Below are positions 1 to 10,999 of a stretch of DNA of 64,000 bases, piece after piece (position 1 is the stretch's first letter; every line of letters starts with the position of its first letter). The stretch is from Ferrimonas lipolytica. GTDB lineage: Bacteria > Pseudomonadota > Gammaproteobacteria > Enterobacterales > Shewanellaceae. Location: NCBI RefSeq assembly GCF_012295575.1, contig NZ_CP051180.1, positions 3,844,001-3,908,000 on the forward strand, written 5' to 3'. The notes beneath the pieces are model-generated. The model saw only the letters and a list, made by a program, of their open reading frames with translations. It made no database searches and was not told the DNA's origin. The position numbers were made by a program, and so were the translations under genes.

Positions 1-390
1 GAGGGCACCCGAGTCTTGTCAGAGAAAACCGCCGATGCGGTAGTACAGATGCTTACTGGGGTAACCAAGAAGGGCGGTACTGCGTTACAAGCGGCCATTG
101 ATGGCTATGAGGTTGCCGGTAAAACTGGTACCAGTCGGAAAGCCGTAGCCGGTGGTTACGGTGAAGATTACGTTACCCTGTTTGCGGGATTGGCTCCTGC
201 AGACAACCCACGCTTAGCGATGGCAGTGGTAGTGAACGAACCTAAAGGTGAAAGCTACTACGGTGGTACCGTTGCAGCGCCGGTGTTTGCAGAAGTGATG
301 GCCGGTGCGCTGCAGTTGCTTAACGTCGAGCCAACCACACAACCCCCTAAATTGGCAGGGCTTTTCGGGAGCGACAATGCCGTTAATTGA
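1..390 (+). CDS. ftsI: FtsI (PBP3), C-terminal fragment
   Basis: The reading frame is open from the first base of the window and stops at 388-390, so only the last 129 residues of the septal peptidoglycan transpeptidase are here. The KTG triad (third active-site motif of penicillin-binding transpeptidases) is at local residues 41-43, in the context AGKTGTSRK, followed by the usual tail of the transpeptidase domain. FtsI cross-links septal peptidoglycan in the periplasm together with FtsW. Its position immediately upstream of murE, overlapping it by 14 bp, is the standard dcw order. The serine nucleophile motif and membrane anchor lie outside the window. Confidence 0.95.
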   Translation, partial: EGTRVLSEKTADAVVQMLTGVTKKGGTALQAAIDGYEVAGKTGTSRKAVAGGYGEDYVTLFAGLAPADNPRLAMAVVVNEPKGESYYGGTVAAPVFAEVMAGALQLLNVEPTTQPPKLAGLFGSDNAVN

Positions 391-1843
391 TCAGGTGCTA
401 TCCCCTTGGATAAACCTTGATACTCAGATTGAATTTAACCAAGCGACATTAGACAGCCGCAGTGTAACTGCAGGCGCTCTTTTTGTGGCTGTGGTTGGCC
501 ATCAGCTTGATGGCCGTAAGTTTATTGATAGTGCCATTGCTAATGGTGCCGTAGCGGTACTGACTGAAGCGGAAACCGCTAAGCAACTACCGAGTCGAGA
601 TGGTGTTGTAGTGATTGGGCTACCGCAACTGAACGACAAGCTGTCTCATATTGCTATGCGGGTTTATCCTGCGGCGGCTACTCCTAGCGTGATTGGGGTA
701 ACCGGCACCAACGGCAAAACTACGGTTAGCCAACTGTGCGCCCAATTACTTACCACCATCGGCCTGCGTGCCGGCGTTATGGGGACGGTAGGCAATGGTT
801 TGTGGGGTGAGCTCAAACCATCGATTAATACCACCTCCGATGCCTTTACCGTAAGTAAAACCGTTGCTCAGCAAGCACTGAGCGGCGCGCAAACGGTGGC
901 GCTGGAGGTCTCCAGCCATGGTTTAAGTCAGCATCGAATTAAGGCGTTACCAATAGATGTAGCGGTGTACACCAATCTGAGCCGCGATCATTTGGATTAT
1001 CACGGCGATATGGAAAGCTATGCAGCGGCCAAGCGGGCGCTGTTTAACCACACTGGGGTAACCCATGCGGTGCTTAATCTTGATGATCAGTATGGTGCGC
1101 TGTGGCATCGGCAGTTACAGGATAAGGTGAACACCATTGGTTACAGTATTGATGGAGCTCAATGTCGTGGTGACTTTGTCCAAGCAACAGCTATCCAATA
1201 CCACGCCAACGGCGTCAACGCGACAATACACAGCAGTTTCGGTGATGGCCAGTTACACAGCCCGCTACTCGGTCAGTTCAATCTAGCCAACGTACTTGCG
1301 GCGGTTGCGGCTTTGCTCGCCCAAGGGCATCAACTCGCTACAGTGTTGAGTGCGGTCACAAGCTTAAAGCCTGCAGATGGTCGGATGGAGTGCTTTACCG
1401 CTGTCGGAAAACCTACTCTAGTGGTTGATTACGCTCATACTCCAGATGCGATAGAACAAGCGCTCACAGCGCTTCGCCGCCATTGCAGCGGCAAGCTTTG
1501 GTGCCTATTTGGCTGCGGTGGTGAACGGGATAAGGGTAAACGCCCGCTAATGACCGCCGCCGCTGCACGATCTGCCGATTACTTGGTTATCACCGCTGAC
1601 AATCCCCGTAGCGAACAGTTCGACGATATCTCGACCGATATGCAACGTGGTGTTGATGTAACCCCACGGTTGATTGAAGCGGATCGAGCCAGTGCCGTGC
1701 GACAGACCTTTACCATGGCGTCTGCCAATGATGTGATTTTGCTGGCGGGCAAGGGTCATGAAGATTATCAAATCGTGGCGGGTGAGCGGCTCAATTACAA
1801 TGAACGCGCCTTGGCGCAACAACTGTGTCAGGAGTCATCATGA
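377..1843 (+). CDS. murE: UDP-MurNAc-tripeptide synthetase MurE (meso-DAP adding)
   Basis: Cytoplasmic Mur ligase that adds the third stem residue to UDP-MurNAc-L-Ala-D-Glu using ATP. The ATG at 377 is preferred because GGGAG lies just upstream and the protein (488 aa) then has normal family length; an in-frame earlier start would sit deep inside ftsI. The P-loop GVTGTNGKTT is at residues 107-116. The DNPR motif at 408-411 is the known signature for meso-diaminopimelate rather than lysine, as expected for a Gram-negative. It overlaps ftsI by 14 bp and its TGA overlaps the murF ATG, so translation is probably coupled. Confidence 0.97.
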   Translation: MPLIDQVLSPWINLDTQIEFNQATLDSRSVTAGALFVAVVGHQLDGRKFIDSAIANGAVAVLTEAETAKQLPSRDGVVVIGLPQLNDKLSHIAMRVYPAAATPSVIGVTGTNGKTTVSQLCAQLLTTIGLRAGVMGTVGNGLWGELKPSINTTSDAFTVSKTVAQQALSGAQTVALEVSSHGLSQHRIKALPIDVAVYTNLSRDHLDYHGDMESYAAAKRALFNHTGVTHAVLNLDDQYGALWHRQLQDKVNTIGYSIDGAQCRGDFVQATAIQYHANGVNATIHSSFGDGQLHSPLLGQFNLANVLAAVAALLAQGHQLATVLSAVTSLKPADGRMECFTAVGKPTLVVDYAHTPDAIEQALTALRRHCSGKLWCLFGCGGERDKGKRPLMTAAAARSADYLVITADNPRSEQFDDISTDMQRGVDVTPRLIEADRASAVRQTFTMASANDVILLAGKGHEDYQIVAGERLNYNERALAQQLCQESS

Positions 1844-3210
1844 TCAGTGCATCATTGGACACTATCGCCTCTGCCTTAGGGGCTGAGATTCACGGCAGGC
1901 AGGATGTCACCATCACTCGGGTAAGCACCAACAGTCGTGAACTTGCAAGCGGAGATCTGTTCGTGGCATTGGTGGGCGAACGTTTTGATGCTCATGACTT
2001 TATCGAACAAGCAGAACAAGCTGGTGCGGCTGCGGTAATGGTTAGCCGCCAGCTGGACACTTCGTTGCCACAACTGCTGGTGCAAGACACCACGCTCGGA
2101 CTCGGGCAGTTGGCTGCATGGCTTAAGCGGCAAGTAACCCCATATAGTGTGGCCTTAACCGGTTCGGTTGGTAAGACTTCAGTAAAAGAGATGACCGCGG
2201 CGATCTTTAGCTTGGCGGGCACGACTTTAGCGACTAAGGGCAACTTGAATAACACCATAGGTGTACCATTAACACTGTTAGATCTTAGTGGTGATGAGCA
2301 ATACGCGGTACTGGAACTCGGTGCCAATGCTCCTGGTGAGATCCGCTATACCAGCAGCTTAGTGCAGGCAGATGCGGCGTTAATTAATAACGTGCAACCG
2401 GCTCATTTAGAGGGTTTTGGTGGCATAGATGGTGTCGCCGAAGCGAAAAGTGAAATCTTCGAAGCGCTGCAACCGCAGGGCATTGCGGTGGTTAATCTCG
2501 ACGATGATTACGCCGAGTTTATGTTGGCCAAGTTAGAGCAGCAGCCGGTATTGCGCTTTTCCAGTCGTCAGATCGCTGATATTTGGGCGGAGCAGCTCAC
2601 ACGCCTGAGCAATGGATGCTACCAATTCCAGCTGTGTTGTGGTGAACATCGAGCGCTGGTAACACTGCCACTGCCAGGACGTCACCAGGTTGATAATGCT
2701 TTAGCTGCGGCTAGCTTAGCGCATTGTGCGGAACTGTCTTTAGCGCTTATTGCCAAAGGCTTATCACAGGCGCCAAGTGTCCCAGGCCGAACCCAATATT
2801 ATCGCCTTACCCCACAGTTGACGGTGATTGACGACAGCTACAACGCCAACTTGGCTTCAACCAAGGCGGGTATCGATCTGCTGGCTGAAATAAGCGGTAC
2901 TTCAGTATTGTTGTTTGCGGATATGGGGGAGTTAGGGGATAGCGCAGCGGCGCATCATCGCGCAGTTGGTCAATATGCCCTAGATAAAGGGATTGACCAC
3001 CTGATTTCAGTCGGTACAGTAAGCGCCCTTACCGCGGAAGCCTTTGGCTCCGGGGTACATTTTGCTGATCAACCGGCGATGGTTGATCACCTGTTCACTT
3101 GGTTGGGGCAGTTGCCACCACCGGTGACCATATTAGTTAAAGGCTCACGCAGCGCGCGAATGGAAAACGTCGTCGATGCTCTGCGCCAGCAATTTGAGGT
3201 TACTCCCTAA
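1840..3210 (+). CDS. murF: UDP-MurNAc-tripeptide-D-Ala-D-Ala ligase MurF
   Basis: Adds D-Ala-D-Ala to the UDP-MurNAc tripeptide, the last cytoplasmic amino-acid step. 456 aa; ATP-binding loop GSVGKTS at residues 108-114. The ATG at 1840 overlaps the murE stop (ATGA) and follows an AGGAG ribosome site; a start at 1825 would be buried in murE without a comparable site. Its TAA shares its last base with the mraY ATG. Confidence 0.96.
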   Translation: MISASLDTIASALGAEIHGRQDVTITRVSTNSRELASGDLFVALVGERFDAHDFIEQAEQAGAAAVMVSRQLDTSLPQLLVQDTTLGLGQLAAWLKRQVTPYSVALTGSVGKTSVKEMTAAIFSLAGTTLATKGNLNNTIGVPLTLLDLSGDEQYAVLELGANAPGEIRYTSSLVQADAALINNVQPAHLEGFGGIDGVAEAKSEIFEALQPQGIAVVNLDDDYAEFMLAKLEQQPVLRFSSRQIADIWAEQLTRLSNGCYQFQLCCGEHRALVTLPLPGRHQVDNALAAASLAHCAELSLALIAKGLSQAPSVPGRTQYYRLTPQLTVIDDSYNANLASTKAGIDLLAEISGTSVLLFADMGELGDSAAAHHRAVGQYALDKGIDHLISVGTVSALTAEAFGSGVHFADQPAMVDHLFTWLGQLPPPVTILVKGSRSARMENVVDALRQQFEVTP

Positions 3211-4289
3211 TGTTAGTTCTGCTCGCGGAATACCTAACTCAGTATTTCAGCGCCTTTAATGTGGTGTCATACCTTACTTTTCGGGCCATCATCAGCTTGC
3301 TGACTGCGCTGGTATTCTGCCTATGGGCAGGGCCGAAACTGATTCGCCAGTTGCAGCGCATGCAGATTGGTCAGGTAGTTCGAAACGATGGCCCAGAGTC
3401 CCACTTTAGTAAGCGAGGTACCCCGACCATGGGGGGGCTGATGATCCTTGCGGGGATCTTTGTCGCTACCTTGTTGTGGGGTGATTTGACCAACCATTAT
3501 GTGTTGGTATTGCTGTTTGTTTTAGGGGCCTTTGGCCTCATTGGTTACATTGACGATTACCGTAAAGTGATTCGTAAGGATCCTAAAGGGCTGATTGCGC
3601 GCTGGAAGTACTTCTGGCAATCCGCTGCAGCGTTGATTGTTGCCGTTTATCTGTACTGGCAAGGCCAGCCGGAAGGGCAGGTACTGGTGGTGCCGTTCTT
3701 CAAAGAGGTGATGCCTCAGCTAGGCTTGATGTTCATTGTACTGGCTTATTTCACTATTGTCGGCGCCTCAAATGCGGTTAACCTAACCGACGGCTTAGAC
3801 GGTTTGGCCATTGTGCCGACGGTTCTGGTTTCCGCCGCTTTTGCAATTGTGGCTTATCTGTCCGGTAACGTGAACTTCGCCGACTATCTGCATATTCCAT
3901 ACCTACCAGGTGTTGGTGAGATGGCCGTGGTCTGTACTGCGATGGTGGGTGCTGGCCTAGGGTTCTTATGGTTTAACACCTACCCAGCTCAAGTATTTAT
4001 GGGCGATGTTGGCTCATTGGCCTTAGGTGCAGGTCTTGGTGCCATGGCAGTACTTACTCGGCAAGAGTTCCTACTGGTTATCATGGGTGGGATCTTCGTG
4101 CTCGAAACGGTATCGGTGATCCTACAGGTTGGCTCATTTAAGCTGCGTAAAAAACGCATCTTCCGCATGGCGCCCATCCATCACCACTTTGAATTGAAAG
4201 GCTGGCCAGAACCACGAGTTATCGTGCGTTTTTGGATTATCTCTGTGTGTCTAGTCCTGCTGGGTCTTGCGACCTTGAAGGTGCGCTAG
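3210..4289 (+). CDS. mraY: Phospho-MurNAc-pentapeptide transferase MraY
   Basis: Integral membrane enzyme that transfers phospho-MurNAc-pentapeptide to undecaprenyl phosphate, giving lipid I. 359 aa, almost the E. coli length, with about ten hydrophobic segments. Family motifs are visible: [20 protein letters not shown] near the N-terminus, the Asp pair in GYIDDYRK, the [10 protein letters not shown] loop and the triple-His loop [11 protein letters not shown]. The start codon overlaps the murF stop by one base (TAATG). Confidence 0.97.
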   Translation: MLVLLAEYLTQYFSAFNVVSYLTFRAIISLLTALVFCLWAGPKLIRQLQRMQIGQVVRNDGPESHFSKRGTPTMGGLMILAGIFVATLLWGDLTNHYVLVLLFVLGAFGLIGYIDDYRKVIRKDPKGLIARWKYFWQSAAALIVAVYLYWQGQPEGQVLVVPFFKEVMPQLGLMFIVLAYFTIVGASNAVNLTDGLDGLAIVPTVLVSAAFAIVAYLSGNVNFADYLHIPYLPGVGEMAVVCTAMVGAGLGFLWFNTYPAQVFMGDVGSLALGAGLGAMAVLTRQEFLLVIMGGIFVLETVSVILQVGSFKLRKKRIFRMAPIHHHFELKGWPEPRVIVRFWIISVCLVLLGLATLKVR

Positions 4290-4290
4290 C

Positions 4291-5595
4291 GTGAAGCCGT
4301 TGGCGGATATGTTAATCCTCGGGTTAGGCCTAACTGGCTTATCCTGTGTGCGTTTTCTTCGTCGTCACGGGGTAGCCGTTTCAGTATGGGATACTCGCAC
4401 TACACCGCCAGGCGCTGAGCTGCTTAGCCAACAGTTTCCTCAGGTGCAACTTCGTACCGGCCCGCTTGATGCGGAGCAATTAGCGCAAGTGAGTACCATC
4501 GTGATCTCTCCTGGCATTGCACTGTCGACCCCAGCGGTCGCAGCGGCAATTGCAGCAGGTGTTGAGGTGATTGGTGATATCGAATTGTTTGCCCGTCACG
4601 TTGATGCTCCTGTGGTGGCCATTACTGGCTCTAACGGCAAATCGACGGTTACCACCATGGTTGGTGACATGGCGCGTGCCGCTGGTTGGTCCGTAGGGGT
4701 TGGTGGCAACATTGGTTTACCGGCGCTTGATCTGCTTGAACAAGGCCATCAGTTGTATGTGTTGGAGTTATCTAGCTTCCAGCTTGAGACTACGCGCAGT
4801 CTCAATGCGGTGGCGGCGACTGTGCTCAATATTAGCGCCGATCACCTTGATCGTTACGACGGTTTTGAAGGCTATCGTCAGACCAAACTCGCTTTATATC
4901 AACAGACTCAATGTTGTATTGAGAATAGCGACAATCCGCTCACTTATAGTGGGTGCGATAACGCGATTCGGTTTGGATTGGCTAAACCCAATGCTGGCCA
5001 TTATGGTTTGTATCAACAGGCCCTGTGCTGTGGTGAGCACAAACGTCTTGAGTTAACACAGCTGCCACTGGTTGGTAGCCATAACTACGCCAATGCGCTT
5101 GCTGCACTGGCTTTGGCGGATGCGGCGGATATTCCTGCCGCTGCTAGTAAACAAGCACTAATTGACTTTGTTGGCTTGGCGCACCGCTGCCAGTTAGTGG
5201 CAACCAAAGCTGGTGTTCGGTACGTCAATGACTCTAAAGCCACCAATGTCGGTGCAACTGTTGCGGCCTTAGCTGGATTAACTGATGAAAAAGGTCAGGT
5301 TTTTTTGATCGCCGGCGGCGATGCCAAAGGTGCCGATTTAACCGAGCTAAAGCCGTTGTTACAGCCTTTGGCTGGAGTGTTTACCCTAGGCAAAGATGGC
5401 CCTGAAATTCAGGCGTTAGTTACTGATGCTATCGCCGTTACTTCCATCGACGAAGCTGTCCAGTTAGCTGCAGAGCAAGCCAAGCATGGCGATATCGTGT
5501 TGCTATCGCCAGCCTGTGCCAGTCTCGATATGTTTCGTAACTTCGAACAACGGGGCGATCACTTTATTGCTGCAGTTGAGGCGTTGCCATGTTAA
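4291..5595 (+). CDS. murD: UDP-MurNAc-L-Ala-D-Glu ligase MurD
   Basis: Cytoplasmic Mur ligase adding D-glutamate to UDP-MurNAc-L-Ala. 434 aa. The N-terminal part is a Rossmann-like UDP-binding domain (GLGLTGLSCVRFL), followed by the ATP loop ITGSNGKSTVTTM. The start is a GTG one base after the mraY stop, with no competing ATG nearby. It overlaps ftsW by 7 bp. Confidence 0.95.
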   Translation: MKPLADMLILGLGLTGLSCVRFLRRHGVAVSVWDTRTTPPGAELLSQQFPQVQLRTGPLDAEQLAQVSTIVISPGIALSTPAVAAAIAAGVEVIGDIELFARHVDAPVVAITGSNGKSTVTTMVGDMARAAGWSVGVGGNIGLPALDLLEQGHQLYVLELSSFQLETTRSLNAVAATVLNISADHLDRYDGFEGYRQTKLALYQQTQCCIENSDNPLTYSGCDNAIRFGLAKPNAGHYGLYQQALCCGEHKRLELTQLPLVGSHNYANALAALALADAADIPAAASKQALIDFVGLAHRCQLVATKAGVRYVNDSKATNVGATVAALAGLTDEKGQVFLIAGGDAKGADLTELKPLLQPLAGVFTLGKDGPEIQALVTDAIAVTSIDEAVQLAAEQAKHGDIVLLSPACASLDMFRNFEQRGDHFIAAVEALPC

Positions 5596-6815
5596 CGGCC
5601 ATCAAACAGCGGATCTCATTTAAGTTTCCGGGCTTTGCTGCCGCAAAACCGACAGTAGATGAACCACTGCATGATCGCTTGCTGCTGGTGTTGATTGGCA
5701 CCTTGCTGTTGTTTGGTTTGATGATGGTGACCTCGGCATCGATGCCGGAGGCCACTCGTCTCACTGGCAATCCGATGCACTTTATTTGGCGCCAAGGGTT
5801 CTTTGTAACAGTGGCGTTGATGATCATGACGGTGGTGATGACCATCCGCATCGAAGTATGGAGCAAAATGAGTTTGCCCATTGCCGTGGTGGCGCTGTTA
5901 ATGCTTATTGCGGTGCTGTTTGTCGGTAAAACGGTAAATGGTGCTCAGCGTTGGATCCCCTTAGGGATCTTTAACCTGCAGGTGGCTGAGGTCGCCAAAT
6001 TTGCCCTATTTGTATTTCTGTCTGGTTATCTGGTGCGCCGAAACCAAGAGGTGCGAGAGCACTGGCTTGGCTTCTTTAAAGCAGGCTTAGTGTTTGCCTT
6101 ATTCGCGCTGTTGCTGCTGATGCAGCCTGATTTCGGTACTGTGGTGGTGATGCTGGTGACCACCGCCGGCATGCTATTTTTGGCCGGTGCGCGGCTGGTT
6201 GAGTTTGCGGTGTTGATCATTGCCGCTCTTGTGGGGGTTGTTGCACTAGTGGCGGGCTCACCATATCGACTGGCACGGGTGCAGAACTTTCTTGATCCAT
6301 GGCAAGACCCGTTCGGTAACGGCTATCAATTGACCCAGAGCTTGATGGCATATGGCCGTGGAGATTGGTTCGGCGAAGGCCTTGGCAACAGCATCCAAAA
6401 GTTGGATTACTTACCAGAAGCACACACCGACTTTATTGCTGCGGTGGTTGGTGAAGAGCTTGGTTTTATTGGTATTGCCTCATTGCTGTGCTTGCAGCTG
6501 GGCTTGGCCTTGCGGGCGCTGTGGATTGGTCACCTAGCGCTGAAACAACAGCAACCTTTTGCAGGATACTGGGCTTACAGCATCGGTATCTGGTTTAGTT
6601 TTCAAACCGCGGTAAATATCGGTGCTAGCGTGGGCGCTTTACCCACCAAAGGGCTGACTCTACCGCTGGTATCCTATGGTGGCAGTAGCTTGTGGGTTAT
6701 GAGTGCAGCCGCCGCAGTATTGGTGCGTATCGATCACGAACGACGGGTGGCTCAGCAAGAGCAAGCCAAACCGCGTCGATCGCGTGCGACCAAAAGGAAC
6801 AGCGATGACGAATAA
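5589..6815 (+). CDS. ftsW: Septal peptidoglycan glycosyltransferase FtsW
   Basis: SEDS-family polytopic membrane protein that polymerises lipid II at the septum with FtsI. 408 aa with about ten transmembrane segments; after a basic N-terminal tail the first membrane span starts near residue 30. SEDS features visible include the GAQRWIPLG stretch, the LPEAHTDFIAAVVGEELGF loop and GLTLPLVSYGGSS near the end. The C-terminal tail is basic. It overlaps murD by 7 bp and murG by 11 bp. Confidence 0.96.
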   Translation: MLTAIKQRISFKFPGFAAAKPTVDEPLHDRLLLVLIGTLLLFGLMMVTSASMPEATRLTGNPMHFIWRQGFFVTVALMIMTVVMTIRIEVWSKMSLPIAVVALLMLIAVLFVGKTVNGAQRWIPLGIFNLQVAEVAKFALFVFLSGYLVRRNQEVREHWLGFFKAGLVFALFALLLLMQPDFGTVVVMLVTTAGMLFLAGARLVEFAVLIIAALVGVVALVAGSPYRLARVQNFLDPWQDPFGNGYQLTQSLMAYGRGDWFGEGLGNSIQKLDYLPEAHTDFIAAVVGEELGFIGIASLLCLQLGLALRALWIGHLALKQQQPFAGYWAYSIGIWFSFQTAVNIGASVGALPTKGLTLPLVSYGGSSLWVMSAAAAVLVRIDHERRVAQQEQAKPRRSRATKRNSDDE

Positions 6816-7887
6816 ACGACTTCTTGTGATGGCCGGAGGTACCGGCGGTCATGTTTTTCCAGCCCTTGCGGTAGCCCGTCAATTGCGTGAGCAAGGTTGG
6901 CAAGTGCAATGGCTTGGCACCGCCGAACGGATGGAGTCTCGACTGGTGCCACAGCACGGTTTTGAGATCCAATTTATCGATATTAAAGGTGTCCGTGGTA
7001 ACGGCTTGTTACGTAAGTTAATGGCACCGTGGCAGATCACTAAGGCCGTATGGCAAGCGCTGCAGATTCAACGTCAGTTTAAGCCAGATGTGGTGTTAGG
7101 GATGGGAGGTTATGCCTCAGGTCCTGGCGGTATTGCGGCGTGGTTACGTCGGACACCGCTGGTTTTGCACGAACAAAATGCAGTAGCAGGGGCAACCAAC
7201 AGAATATTAGCCAAGTTTGCTAGTAAAGTACTGGTGGCTTTTGCCGATGTATTACCTAATGAACAGCGCGTTGGCAACCCAGTTCGACAAGAGTTGATCG
7301 ATATCGGCGCGGCGCAACCAGTACAAGCCGGCGAGCAGATGAAGGTTCTGGTGGTTGGTGGAAGTTTAGGTGCAAAGGCACTGAACGATACTGTTCCTGC
7401 TGCTGTAGGGCGGATTGCCGCAGAAACCAGTATCACCGTTTGGCACCAGGTTGGCCGCAATAACAGTGCAACAACCGAACAGTTGTGGCAGCAGAAGGCC
7501 CCGGGTGTGGGCGCTCAGGTTACCGAGTTTATTGACGATATGGCAGCGGCTTACGCCTGGGCTGATGTGGTTATCAGTCGTGCTGGTGCGCTGACCGTTG
7601 CTGAGCTAGCCGCTACCGGCCGACCGGCCATCTTAGTGCCATTCCCCCACGCGGTGGACGACCATCAAACTCAGAACGCGCAAGCGTTGGTGGATGGTGG
7701 TGCGGCGGTGTTGATCCAGCAGAGTGAGTTAACTGCTGCTGGGCTAGCTGAATTACTGTTGGGCTTAAGCCAAGACCCACAGCGAATTAATACGATGGCA
7801 CAAGCGGCTCGAGCTGCCGCGGTGCCGGATGCAACCAACAAGGTTGCATCCATCTGTGACCAACTGACACGGAGACGCGGTCAATGA
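6805..7887 (+). CDS. murG: Lipid II synthase MurG
   Basis: Membrane-associated GT-B glycosyltransferase adding GlcNAc to lipid I. 360 aa. The N-terminal glycine-rich motif is [14 protein letters not shown], and the C-terminal donor-site motif lies in [24 protein letters not shown]. The ATG at 6805 follows AAGGAAC and yields the family length; an upstream in-frame ATG at 6703 lies inside ftsW and would add a non-conserved 34-residue tail. The end overlaps murC (ATGA). Confidence 0.96.
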   Translation: MTNKRLLVMAGGTGGHVFPALAVARQLREQGWQVQWLGTAERMESRLVPQHGFEIQFIDIKGVRGNGLLRKLMAPWQITKAVWQALQIQRQFKPDVVLGMGGYASGPGGIAAWLRRTPLVLHEQNAVAGATNRILAKFASKVLVAFADVLPNEQRVGNPVRQELIDIGAAQPVQAGEQMKVLVVGGSLGAKALNDTVPAAVGRIAAETSITVWHQVGRNNSATTEQLWQQKAPGVGAQVTEFIDDMAAAYAWADVVISRAGALTVAELAATGRPAILVPFPHAVDDHQTQNAQALVDGGAAVLIQQSELTAAGLAELLLGLSQDPQRINTMAQAARAAAVPDATNKVASICDQLTRRRGQ

Positions 7888-9350
7888 AGCCGACACAACC
7901 CTCTGGGTCTAAGCCGATTCCTCATGGCGTAATGGGGCGAGTTAAACGAATCCACTTTGTGGGCATCGGTGGCGCCGGTATGGGCGGCATCGCGGAAGTA
8001 TTGGCCAATGAAGGCTATCAAGTCAGCGGTTCTGACTTGGGCAGCAATGCGGTAACCCAGCGTCTCAGTGAACTGGGTGCAGTGGTGCACAAGGGCCATC
8101 ATGCCGACTGGGTTGATGGTGTTGATGTAGTGGTGGTCTCTACTGCTATTGCCGCCAAAAACCCGGAATTGGTCGCTGCGCAGAAGGCGCGTATTCCGGT
8201 TGTACGCCGCGCAGAGATGTTGGCGGAGTTGATGCGTTTTCGCCATGGCATCGCGGTGGCTGGCACTCACGGTAAAACCACCACCACGAGCTTAGCTGCC
8301 AGCTTGTTCGCGGGGGCGGGCTTAGACCCAACTTTTGTGATTGGTGGCAAGCTAAATAGCGCTGGCACTAATGCGCGGTTAGGACAAAGCCATTACCTAG
8401 TCGCGGAAGCGGATGAGTCCGATGCGAGCTTCTTGCATCTGCAACCGATGTTGGCTGTGGTAACCAACATCGAACCGGATCACATGGATACCTACGGTGG
8501 TGATCTGAACAAGTTATACGACACCTTTGTCGATTTCCTCCATAACCTACCGTTTTACGGAACTGCGGTAATGTGTCTGGACGACGAAGGGGTTCAGGCG
8601 ATTATGCCGCGGGTAGCGCGCCGTATGGTGACCTACGGCTTCCACCCAGAAGCGGATATCCGTGCCGAAGATTATCGTCAAATAGGTACTCAAACTGAAT
8701 TTACCCTAGTGCGTGCTGGTCACGCGCCATTGCCATTGGTATTAAATCTACCTGGACGTCATAACGTCCAAAATGCATTGGCGGCGATCGCAACTGCGGT
8801 CGAAGAAGGTGTAGCTGACGAAGAGATCTATAAGGCGCTGCTGCAGTTTGAAGGCATCGGCCGCCGTTTTCAGCAGTACGGTGAGTTTAACACTGAAGTG
8901 GGCAAGGTACTCTTGGTTGATGATTACGGTCATCACCCGTCCGAAGTAGCTTGCACCATCAAAGCGGCAAGAGCTAGCTGGCCAGAGCGTCGCTTGGTAA
9001 TGATTTACCAGCCACATCGCTACAGTCGAACTCGTGATTTGTATGAGGATTTCTGCTCGGTATTGGCGGAGGTAGATTGCCTGTTGCTGATGGAGGTATA
9101 CAGCGCTGGAGAGGATCCGATCCCTGGAGCCGACAGCCGCGCCTTGTGTCGCTCGCTGCGTCAACGAGGGATTGATCCGGTTTACGTCCCAGGTCCAGCA
9201 GAGTTGCCAGCCTTGCTGGCGGAGCAGCTGCAAGATGGCGACGTGGTGCTGACCCAAGGGGCTGGTAACGTAGGTGTCTTGGCTAAGCAATTAGCGCAGC
9301 TGCAACTGTCCGTTGAACTAATGAAGCAGGAACCAAAGCATGAGCAGTAG
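7884..9350 (+). CDS. murC: UDP-MurNAc-L-alanine ligase MurC
   Basis: First amino-acid-adding Mur ligase (UDP-MurNAc + L-Ala). 488 aa, close to the E. coli 491. It has an N-terminal UDP-binding segment ([17 protein letters not shown]), the ATP loop [11 protein letters not shown], and the Mur ligase C-terminal domain with [10 protein letters not shown]. Starts on the murG stop and overlaps ddlB by 11 bp, in line with tight coupling through the cluster. Confidence 0.97.
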   Translation: MKPTQPSGSKPIPHGVMGRVKRIHFVGIGGAGMGGIAEVLANEGYQVSGSDLGSNAVTQRLSELGAVVHKGHHADWVDGVDVVVVSTAIAAKNPELVAAQKARIPVVRRAEMLAELMRFRHGIAVAGTHGKTTTTSLAASLFAGAGLDPTFVIGGKLNSAGTNARLGQSHYLVAEADESDASFLHLQPMLAVVTNIEPDHMDTYGGDLNKLYDTFVDFLHNLPFYGTAVMCLDDEGVQAIMPRVARRMVTYGFHPEADIRAEDYRQIGTQTEFTLVRAGHAPLPLVLNLPGRHNVQNALAAIATAVEEGVADEEIYKALLQFEGIGRRFQQYGEFNTEVGKVLLVDDYGHHPSEVACTIKAARASWPERRLVMIYQPHRYSRTRDLYEDFCSVLAEVDCLLLMEVYSAGEDPIPGADSRALCRSLRQRGIDPVYVPGPAELPALLAEQLQDGDVVLTQGAGNVGVLAKQLAQLQLSVELMKQEPKHEQ

Positions 9351-10257
9351 TCGCTTTGGCAAGGTGGCGGTATTGTTTGGTGGCACCAGTGCCGAACGAG
9401 AAGTCTCATTAAACTCCGGCGCTGCGGTATTGGCAGGGCTGCGTCGCAGCGGCGTTGATGCCCATAAGTTTGATCCTGCTGAGCAGCCGTTAACTGCATT
9501 AGCTAATTACGATCGTGCTTTTATCGTGTTGCACGGTCGCGGTGGCGAAGATGGCAGCATGCAGGGGGCGTTGCAGCAGCTGCAACTGCCCTACACCGGC
9601 AGTGGTGTATTGGCGTGCGCTGTAGCCATGGACAAGGTGCGTACCAAATGGATGTGGGCCGGCGTTGGTTTGCCTACTGCGCCATTTGCGGTGGTGGATA
9701 AGTCACAGTTTCAACCCAGCGACTGTGACAACATCGTTAACAGCCTCGGGCTACCGCTGATGGTAAAACCAGCCAATGAAGGTTCTTCAGTCGGCATGGC
9801 TAAGGCCACTGATTCTGAATCTTTGCTGGCGGCGATAACTAATGCATTGCAGTTTGACGATAGCATCTTGATTGAGGCGTGGATTGACGGCCCAGAATAC
9901 ACCGTTGCCATTATTGGTGATGAAGTGATGCCGGCGATCCAAATGGAAACCGACAACGAATTTTACGATTACCAAGCCAAGTACCAGTCGAGTACAACTC
10001 GCTATCACTGCCCGTGTGCGCTATCGGAACAAGATGAAAACGAGTTGCGGCAGTTGGCCCTGCGGGCATTTAAATCATTGGGTTGCCAAGGCTGGGGCCG
10101 TGTGGACGTAATGCGCGACAGTCACGGCCAGTGGCAATTGCTTGAGGTCAACACGGTACCAGGCATGACCGAAACCAGTTTGGTGCCCAAGGCAGCGAAG
10201 GTTGCTGGTTACAGTTTTGATGAGCTGGTAGTTAATGTCTTATCGATGGCGAAATAA
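9340..10257 (+). CDS. ddlB: D-alanine-D-alanine ligase DdlB
   Basis: ATP-grasp enzyme making the D-Ala-D-Ala dipeptide used by MurF. 305 aa (E. coli DdlB 306). The N-terminal motif is [16 protein letters not shown], followed by the ATP-grasp stretch [16 protein letters not shown] and the metal-binding end [12 protein letters not shown] / [17 protein letters not shown]. The Glu in EREVSL and the Ser-Val-Gly loop are conserved catalytic features. The YHCPCAL context is consistent with a D-Ala rather than D-Lac enzyme, though that is a weaker inference. Confidence 0.96.
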   Translation: MSSSRFGKVAVLFGGTSAEREVSLNSGAAVLAGLRRSGVDAHKFDPAEQPLTALANYDRAFIVLHGRGGEDGSMQGALQQLQLPYTGSGVLACAVAMDKVRTKWMWAGVGLPTAPFAVVDKSQFQPSDCDNIVNSLGLPLMVKPANEGSSVGMAKATDSESLLAAITNALQFDDSILIEAWIDGPEYTVAIIGDEVMPAIQMETDNEFYDYQAKYQSSTTRYHCPCALSEQDENELRQLALRAFKSLGCQGWGRVDVMRDSHGQWQLLEVNTVPGMTETSLVPKAAKVAGYSFDELVVNVLSMAK

Positions 10258-10270
10258 CGGATAACTATAG

Positions 10271-10999
10271 ATGGCTGTGGCGTGGCGCGAGGTGAGATGG
10301 GAGATGTGGTTAGGGATCGGCTTTTTGCTGTTTACCCTAACTGGTCTTAGTCGCCTGGGTTACTGGCTGTTTGAGTTAGGTAATGATGCCGATCAGGTGC
10401 CGATTGAAGAGTTGGCGCTGCTTGGCGAAAGACGATTCACCAGCGATACCGATGTCCAGCAGGCGGTGAAACAATTTTCGAGTTATTCACTGTTTAGTGC
10501 TGATGTCGCTGCTGTCAGTGATACCCTGTCGGCACTGCCTTGGGTGGATAGAGCACTGGTTCGCCGTGAATGGCCGAATCGCATGCGGGTGTTTGTCTTG
10601 GAGCAAAATCCAGTTGCCCAGTGGGGTGACTACGGTTGGCTGAATGACCGGGCTGAATCATTCAGCGCGCCCAAACGACAAGAGTTGAACTCTTTGCCAC
10701 TACTGCGCGGGCCGCAAGCCAGTGAGCAGAAGGTGTGGCAAATGTGGCAACAACTCTCGGAATTACTGGTGTTAAATGGACATCAAGGGCAATCTTTAGT
10801 GTTAAGTACTCGGCACGCATGGACGTTAGTGCTGAATAATGGCCTCGAGCTGGTATTAGGACGTAATAATACCGTTCAACGGGTGCAGCGCTTTATTGAT
10901 GTGTGGCCACGATTACAACAAACAGAACGCGCAGTAGCGCGAGTAGATTTACGATATGACACGGGATTGGCCGTGCAATGGCAGGGATTAGAACAATGA
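10271..10999 (+). CDS. ftsQ: Cell division protein FtsQ
   Basis: Bitopic inner-membrane divisome protein that links FtsB/FtsL to other components. 242 aa: short cytoplasmic N-terminus, a hydrophobic segment at about residues 12-34, then a periplasmic POTRA-type region (ELALLGERRFTSDTDVQQAVKQF) and the FtsQ/DivIB core with WVDRALVRREWPNRMRVFVLEQNPVAQWG. Placement between ddlB and ftsA confirms the assignment. The stop overlaps ftsA (ATGA). Confidence 0.94.
   Translation: MAVAWREVRWEMWLGIGFLLFTLTGLSRLGYWLFELGNDADQVPIEELALLGERRFTSDTDVQQAVKQFSSYSLFSADVAAVSDTLSALPWVDRALVRREWPNRMRVFVLEQNPVAQWGDYGWLNDRAESFSAPKRQELNSLPLLRGPQASEQKVWQMWQQLSELLVLNGHQGQSLVLSTRHAWTLVLNNGLELVLGRNNTVQRVQRFIDVWPRLQQTERAVARVDLRYDTGLAVQWQGLEQ

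Noticed and set aside
5564-5881. Many antisense open frames over the mur, fts, secA, aceE and acnB genes
   Set aside because: All lie fully or mostly within strongly conserved genes on the other strand and lack ribosome sites or recognisable families.
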